Virus record (IMG/VR): IMGVR_UViG_3300021165_004471
Span: 1-26,296 of that record
Strand: one strand, 5' to 3'
DNA from: a virus
Length of the DNA stretch: 26,296 nucleotides
Positions 23,231 through 26,296 of the stretch are shown piece by piece (position 1 is the first letter of the stretch; each line of letters opens with the position of its first letter). Both the position numbers and the translations under genes were made by a program. The notes beneath the pieces were generated by a model that saw nothing but the letters and a program-made list of their open reading frames with translations, did no database searches and was not told where the DNA came from.

Positions 23231-23493
23231 AACAATGACGATGTTTTGGGAAGTAGATTATTGCGTTGTGCTTCTGCTTCAAGTTTTGCTTTAAGACTTC
23301 CAACACACAATTTGGAAATGTCAACAGGATCAAGAGCTTTGGTATCACAATAATGTATAATGGCTTCAACGTATGACATATCCATTTTTTGTACAAGAGA
23401 TTCTATGGCCATTGCAAACTCTTGTTTTGAAATAATGTTAAGATTCAGTATTTCCTTTTTTGTCTTTTTCGGTTCTTCAATTTGTGTTTCCAT
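23227..23493 (-). CDS. gp33: Late transcription co-activator gp33
   Basis: The 88-residue protein corresponds to T4 gp33 (112 residues). The core SKQEFAMAIESLVQKMDMSY followed by VEAIIHYCDTKALDP and LKAKLEAEAQRNNLLP matches T4 'FIIEKMVEEFGMSYLEATTAFLEENSIPE...IEKIQSEAIDENLL'. gp33 binds RNA polymerase and the sliding clamp, enabling late promoters (TATAAATA) to be read with gp55. Many such elements are present in this window. The C-terminus ends KTSSLF instead of the acidic-hydrophobic TLDFLL clamp-binding tail of T4; the N-terminal 20 residues are Lys/Glu-rich. It follows the 408-residue unknown with a one-base TAATG overlap and precedes gp59, as in T4. Confidence 0.88.
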   Translation of the reverse strand: METQIEEPKKTKKEILNLNIISKQEFAMAIESLVQKMDMSYVEAIIHYCDTKALDPVDISKLCVGSLKAKLEAEAQRNNLLPKTSSLF

Positions 23494-24719
23494 TAGATTC
23501 TGTTTTCAATTACTTTTAGTACTATTGTTTGTGTGTTTATGCGACCATTTATTTTTTTCTTTTTCAAAGGTACACCATCAAAAATCTTGTCAAGTTTTTT
23601 AGGTGTCGCTCCAAGAATTGCCGCAAGTATATCCTTAGGTTTGCGTAAAGTAGCGCCAAAACTGCTTTCGGCGTCATACATTTTTATTGTAGTACCTTGA
23701 ACGGCAAACCCAGAAGATCCGGATGCATAATACACATTCAGTTGTTTTGTTTTGGTATTAAAAGTGTACAATCGTTGCGCTGTAGGAATTCGAGCAGGAT
23801 TAATGCTGTCAAGGTTATATTCAGCACTATTAGTTTGATATTGTAGTCGCGCCACTTGCTTATCGGCATTCTTAACCTTTTTGGTTCTTGGTTTGCGCGA
23901 ATTGTTTTTAATATTGGCATGATTTTTAACATCGGTAATAAAATCTTCAAGAATTTTTACAATTTTACGCAACGATGGTTTTGACAAATAAGAGTAACCT
24001 TCAACATATTCTTTATCAATTTTTTGAAGTGCGCCATTATATTCTTCATGATGTTTATATATCCAATCAAGAATAAATTTGCAACCTTGAACTGGAACTT
24101 TATGATTTTTTAAGTATCCTACCAAATCCATTGACGTAGGATTTTTTGATGTATCAGCCCAATCATCAAGTAAAGAATCAAGCGGCGCAATAATATCTTT
24201 TTCAACATTGGTTTTAATACGTTCCAACGGAGTAGGAATATAAGCTTTAGGCGGTGCATGCACTGCTTCATCAATTAAAGATTTTTTGGCTTGTTTCAAT
24301 ACTTTTAATGCATCGCGAATAAGATTGTGCGCAACATCTTCATCATCCTTTGGAATCGGAGGAGCATCAACGTCATGAAAAGGAAGCGATTCAAAATATT
24401 CCACTGCATTTGGATGTAATGAAGGCATACCTTTTTCCAAGCATCGCACCAATTTTCCTACGGTTGAAGGAAGTGCATACGGTGGTGCTTCTTTAATGGA
24501 TGCAAGTTCATCTTTGGTATAACCGTTCTTTTTCATCCATTCAAGAACCATTGGCTTCATTGATGCAGCATCAAGATAGTAATTGTAAAAATTTAAAGCG
24601 CGAGAACGAACACGAAAAAAACGGTCCACGGTCCACTGTTCCCATCCGTGCCAATCCGGCTCATCTCCGGTCCATTTACTGTCTCCAGCAATTACTCTTC
24701 CTGCTTTAAAAATACTCAT
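23493..24719 (-). CDS. Conserved phage protein of unknown function (408 residues)
   Basis: I do not recognise a functional family with confidence; similar-looking proteins occur in T4-like marine phages near gp33. The N-terminus MSIFKAGRVIAGDSKWTGDE then PDWHGWEQWTVDRFF is Trp-rich. The middle part (about residues 120-280) is helical with a Lys/Asp-rich character. The segment NNSRKPRTKKVKNADKQVARLQYQTNSAEYNLDSI (about 272-306) is strongly basic, and then RIPTAQRLYTFNTKTKQLNV leads into a beta-rich C-terminal domain with GATLRKPKDILAAILGATPK. That a basic middle and a compact C-domain sit in a replication/late-transcription operon suggests a nucleic-acid or polymerase-associated role, but this is a guess. 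It overlaps the DUF2693-like gene upstream by 4 nt (ATGA) and gp33 downstream by 1 nt. Confidence 0.6.
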   Translation of the reverse strand: MSIFKAGRVIAGDSKWTGDEPDWHGWEQWTVDRFFRVRSRALNFYNYYLDAASMKPMVLEWMKKNGYTKDELASIKEAPPYALPSTVGKLVRCLEKGMPSLHPNAVEYFESLPFHDVDAPPIPKDDEDVAHNLIRDALKVLKQAKKSLIDEAVHAPPKAYIPTPLERIKTNVEKDIIAPLDSLLDDWADTSKNPTSMDLVGYLKNHKVPVQGCKFILDWIYKHHEEYNGALQKIDKEYVEGYSYLSKPSLRKIVKILEDFITDVKNHANIKNNSRKPRTKKVKNADKQVARLQYQTNSAEYNLDSINPARIPTAQRLYTFNTKTKQLNVYYASGSSGFAVQGTTIKMYDAESSFGATLRKPKDILAAILGATPKKLDKIFDGVPLKKKKINGRINTQTIVLKVIENRI

Positions 24720-24970
24720 ACTGTTGGTTTAAAATCAATAATGTTGGCAACAATAAATGATCTCCAACCATCATTTTCCAAATCGTATACACGACAAATT
24801 TCATCGTTTAAAACTTTTGTAGTATTGTCATTTGCAGGATGATTAATTGTTGGAATAAGATTAAAATTGGATGTGCAAATCATATGCCGTATTGTTCCAT
24901 CCTTTTTTGTAAAGGAAATTTGCACCGGAACTTCCGATTCAACTAATAATTTTTTAATTTGTTCTTTCAT
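24716..24970 (-). CDS. DUF2693-like small protein
   Basis: From the ATG at 24968-24970 the protein has 84 residues. QISFTKKDGTIRHMICT (about residues 17-33) followed by a loop and then VYDLENDGWRSFIVANIIDF is the pattern of DUF2693-type proteins of T4-like phages: a beta-barrel-like fold with 'KKDGT.R.M.CT' and 'GWRSF....I'. Function is unknown. A TTG at 24986-24988 in the same frame would add six residues but lies inside the promoter, so the ATG is the better start. A sigma70-like promoter ends only 9 nt before the ATG, so the leader would be about 3 nt long. It is the first gene of the operon that continues through the unknown, gp33, gp59 and probably gp32. Confidence 0.75.
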   Translation of the reverse strand: MKEQIKKLLVESEVPVQISFTKKDGTIRHMICTSNFNLIPTINHPANDNTTKVLNDEICRVYDLENDGWRSFIVANIIDFKPTV

Positions 24971-24979
24971 GATAGATGT

Positions 24980-25007
24980 ATTATACAATAAATGGAGTGA
25001 ATGTAAA
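24980..25007 (-). promoter_or_regulatory. Host sigma70-like promoter for the gp33-gp59 operon
   Basis: Minus strand: -35 TTTACA (25002-25007), 16-nt spacer, -10 TATAAT (24980-24985). The same GTTTACA and TGTATAATACA blocks occur in the gp32 promoter, so the two promoters are alike beyond the minimal consensus. Confidence 0.72.
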
Positions 25008-25009
25008 CA

Positions 25010-25597
25010 TTAAAGTTCACGAGTTATCACGCTGCAATTTTTAGGAATGTCGTTCGTGCCAACAAATTGTTGTACCGTAGTGCCGTCCAAATACATCAGC
25101 GCCAAACGAATCCATTCTCCATGTGATACAATAATAACATCAGTTTCACACGCGCAGTGTAGTAATGCGTGTTGCAACATATTAAAAAAGGTTACAACAC
25201 GAACATGTGCATCGGCAAAGCTTTCACCGAAGAGCGGTCTGTGATAAAAGTTAAAATGCACCTTTGCGTCAAATTCACGAGACGAGATTAAATCTCTAAG
25301 ATTTCCCCACTCGCGCTCTCGCAATAATGCATTTTCAAATATTTCAATGTATCTAAAATCATTTGTAAACTTTTCCTTAATGACTGAAGATGTTTCCAAT
25401 GCACGTGCATACGGACTTGTAAACAATTTTACATCCTTTCCTGGACCAATAGTGTCCAGCAAAATTTGCGCACATTCTTTTGCTTGCGTGTAACCATGCG
25501 GCGTAAGCTCTATTTCACTGTCATGTTTTTTGTAATATTCAACAGGATTAACATTACCGACACTTTGTGCGTGGCGTACAAGAAATATTTTACTCAT
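25010..25597 (-). CDS. Histidine phosphatase family protein (phosphoglycerate mutase-like)
   Basis: The 195-residue protein starts MSKIFLVRHAQSVGN with the RHG-type motif Arg8-His9-Ala10. Further catalytic residues in family order are Arg65 in FTSPYARALETS, an acid in LLREREWG (Glu93 or Glu95) and His159 in IIVSHGEWIR. LFGESFADAHVRV (about 122-134) is also typical. His9 would take up the phosphate. Members act on sugar phosphates, nucleotides or phosphoproteins, and the substrate cannot be predicted here. The family occurs in T4-like marine phages. The gene overlaps the 49-residue membrane protein gene upstream by 8 bases and ends beside the gp33 operon promoter. Confidence 0.88.
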   Translation of the reverse strand: MSKIFLVRHAQSVGNVNPVEYYKKHDSEIELTPHGYTQAKECAQILLDTIGPGKDVKLFTSPYARALETSSVIKEKFTNDFRYIEIFENALLREREWGNLRDLISSREFDAKVHFNFYHRPLFGESFADAHVRVVTFFNMLQHALLHCACETDVIIVSHGEWIRLALMYLDGTTVQQFVGTNDIPKNCSVITREL

Positions 25598-25739
25598 GAT
25601 CTTTTTTATGTTTTTGTATTAATTGTTTCAAATGTGCATCATCCTCAGAAACTTTAGAAAGAACATGCAGCGTGATTAATATTGATATGGCAATTATTGT
25701 ACAAGCAATTCCCAAACATACAATTGTTGATGTGTCCAT
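25590..25739 (-). CDS. Small single-pass membrane protein (49 residues)
   Basis: The ATG at 25737-25739 starts MDTSTIVCLGIACTIIAISI followed by LITLHVLSKV, a hydrophobic segment of about 20 residues (6-27), and then a polar tail of SEDDAHLKQLIQKHKKDHE. This is a textbook short membrane protein with a charged C-terminal tail, probably facing the cytoplasm or periplasm depending on topology. The stop lies inside the start region of the phosphatase gene (8-nt overlap), and the 84-residue gene ends 4 nt before the ATG, so the gene fits into the operon. I cannot name a family. Small phage membrane proteins of this kind often act on lysis timing, superinfection or host membrane functions; nothing here decides between them. 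Confidence 0.65.
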   Translation of the reverse strand: MDTSTIVCLGIACTIIAISILITLHVLSKVSEDDAHLKQLIQKHKKDHE

Positions 25740-25743
25740 AATA

Positions 25744-25998
25744 TTAGAATGATTGTTTCATGGAAGGATCATATTCCGTTTCACGCATTTTGTAGTAGAT
25801 ACGTTCCAATGTTTTGCTTGCGGTCGGTGAAACAACAAGCCATCCATCTTTTTGGCGTGTCATACTCCAATCTTTGCCAAGACCAAATCGGCCTCGCTTC
25901 ATAAAAACGCCTAGTGCTTCACGCGCGTTGCGGCCGCGAACGATAATTTCCTCACCTTTGGAATTAAGAACGGTGTAATCTTTGTCTTTAGTAATCAT
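25744..25998 (-). CDS. Unknown small basic protein (84 residues)
   Basis: The protein begins MITKDKDYTVLNSKGEEIIV, then RGRNAREALGVFMKRGRFGL, KDWSMTRQKDGWLVVSPTAS and ends SMKQSF. It is basic and has the look of a compact alpha/beta protein, with a helix (NAREALGVFMKRG) between two short strands and a beta-hairpin at GWLVV. I do not recognise it. It lies in the same operon direction as the membrane protein and phosphatase. The 25-nt gap upstream contains no clear promoter, so it is probably read through from beyond the window edge. Confidence 0.6.
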   Translation of the reverse strand: MITKDKDYTVLNSKGEEIIVRGRNAREALGVFMKRGRFGLGKDWSMTRQKDGWLVVSPTASKTLERIYYKMRETEYDPSMKQSF

Positions 25999-26023
25999 AA
26001 TATGTGATTGTTGTTTTTTGATA

Positions 26024-26296
26024 TTAGTCTTTGATTCGTAATTGTTCCACTTTGATACCCATCTTATCTGCGATTTGTTGCAATGTTAGCTCCACCACTT
26101 TTGGACGTTTATCAATGATTTTTCCATCGGAGTCTTCGTAACGGATTAGATTGCCATTGTCATCACGTTCGGTTTTGGTCCAATAACCATCGTCACTTTC
26201 CTGACCGATTTCATAGCCATGCGCGTCACGTTCAAATTTGCTCCAATGGATCTCGGAGGTTTCATAATAAATTAGAAAAAAAGATAAAAATATAAA
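26024..26296 (-). CDS. Protein with WxK-x-ERD repeats, N-terminus outside the window
   Basis: The frame is open from the stop TTA at 26024-26026 (minus strand TAA) to the window edge. Read N to C the visible part includes two or three degenerate repeats: YYETSEIHWSKFERDAHGYE, then ESDDGYWTKTERDDNGNLI, then RYEDSDGKI. The pattern E-S-D-G-x-W-x-K-x-E-x-D-x-N-G is common in repetitive phage and bacterial proteins and forms tandem beta-hairpins. The end VVELTLQQIADKMGIKVEQL looks like a small helical domain. The first good Met is residue-internal, so the start lies upstream of the window or uses the Phe-rich stretch near 26276-26296. A shorter overlapping ATG frame at 26263-26265 is not convincing. 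Confidence 0.6.
   Translation of the reverse strand, partial: FIFLSFFLIYYETSEIHWSKFERDAHGYEIGQESDDGYWTKTERDDNGNLIRYEDSDGKIIDKRPKVVELTLQQIADKMGIKVEQLRIKD

Noticed and set aside
24971-24988. TTG start for the DUF2693-like gene
   Set aside because: The codon falls next to the -10 element, upstream of the expected transcription start; the ATG at 24970 fits the family length.
26160-26265. Alternative minus-strand frame with ATG at 26263-26265
   Set aside because: Short and without pattern, whereas the other frame shows clear W.K.ERD repeats through the same bases.
1-26296. tRNA genes, homing endonucleases, insertion sequences or integrases
   Set aside because: None of the intergenic gaps is large enough or has the expected structure, and no coding region shows such motifs.

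Overview
The window is a piece of an AT-rich tailed-phage genome of the T4 superfamily (contractile-tail myovirus). The order and sequence of the genes point to an 'exo-T-even' relative of the marine cyanophage/pelagiphage type rather than a close coliphage T4 relative. The main reasons are a recognisable T4-type baseplate set (gp53, gp27-like, gp5, gp25, gp6, gp48-like, gp26), the gp33-gp59-gp32 replication/late-transcription cluster in T4 order, the head-completion nuclease gp4, and structural proteins of the cyanophage DUF4815 and 'ENFR/DSWP' types. No host gene, tRNA, insertion sequence, CRISPR array or prophage integration module is visible.

Layout. (1) 1-16339, minus strand: a long late operon of baseplate and fibre genes. 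In transcription order it encodes gp48-like tube cap, gp53-like wedge protein, gp27-like hub, gp5 (OB fold plus a CHAP-type peptidoglycan hydrolase instead of T4 lysozyme), a separate beta-helix needle protein, a four-Ig-domain protein ending in a 3D-type double-psi barrel, gp25, gp6, a 435-residue wedge/structural protein, a collagen-like fibre, a 488-residue structural protein and a DUF4815 protein cut by the window edge. (2) 16339-21277, plus strand: gp4, a tail-tube-fold protein (gp54-like), gp26 with an apparent -1 frameshift extension (gp51-like), the tape measure protein and a PAAR spike tip. (3) 21274-26296, minus strand: a small glutaredoxin-like protein, gp32, gp59, gp33, a 408-residue unknown, a DUF2693-like protein, a histidine phosphatase, a newly noticed 49-residue membrane protein, and two small unknowns, the last cut by the window edge.

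How it works together. Regions 1 and 2 build the baseplate, tail tube initiation complex, tape measure and puncturing tip. Their operons are headed by T4-type late promoters (TATAAATA or one-base variants), and the late co-activator that would read them, gp33, is encoded in region 3. Two of these promoters face each other at 16339-16366 and would fire the two tail clusters in opposite directions from adjacent base pairs. Region 3 carries host-sigma70-like promoters (TTTACA ... TATAAT) before gp32 and the DUF2693 gene, which fits early/middle expression of replication functions.

The most notable observations are a canonical TTTTTTC slippery site at the end of gp26 leading into a conserved-looking extension (a lambda G/GT-style tail assembly chaperone arrangement), the back-to-back late promoter pair, and a gp32 mRNA leader made of a hairpin at the predicted +1 followed by a repeated, unstructured A/C-rich tract that resembles the logic of the T4 gp32 autogenous operator. 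All functional calls come from reading the sequence; no database search was possible.
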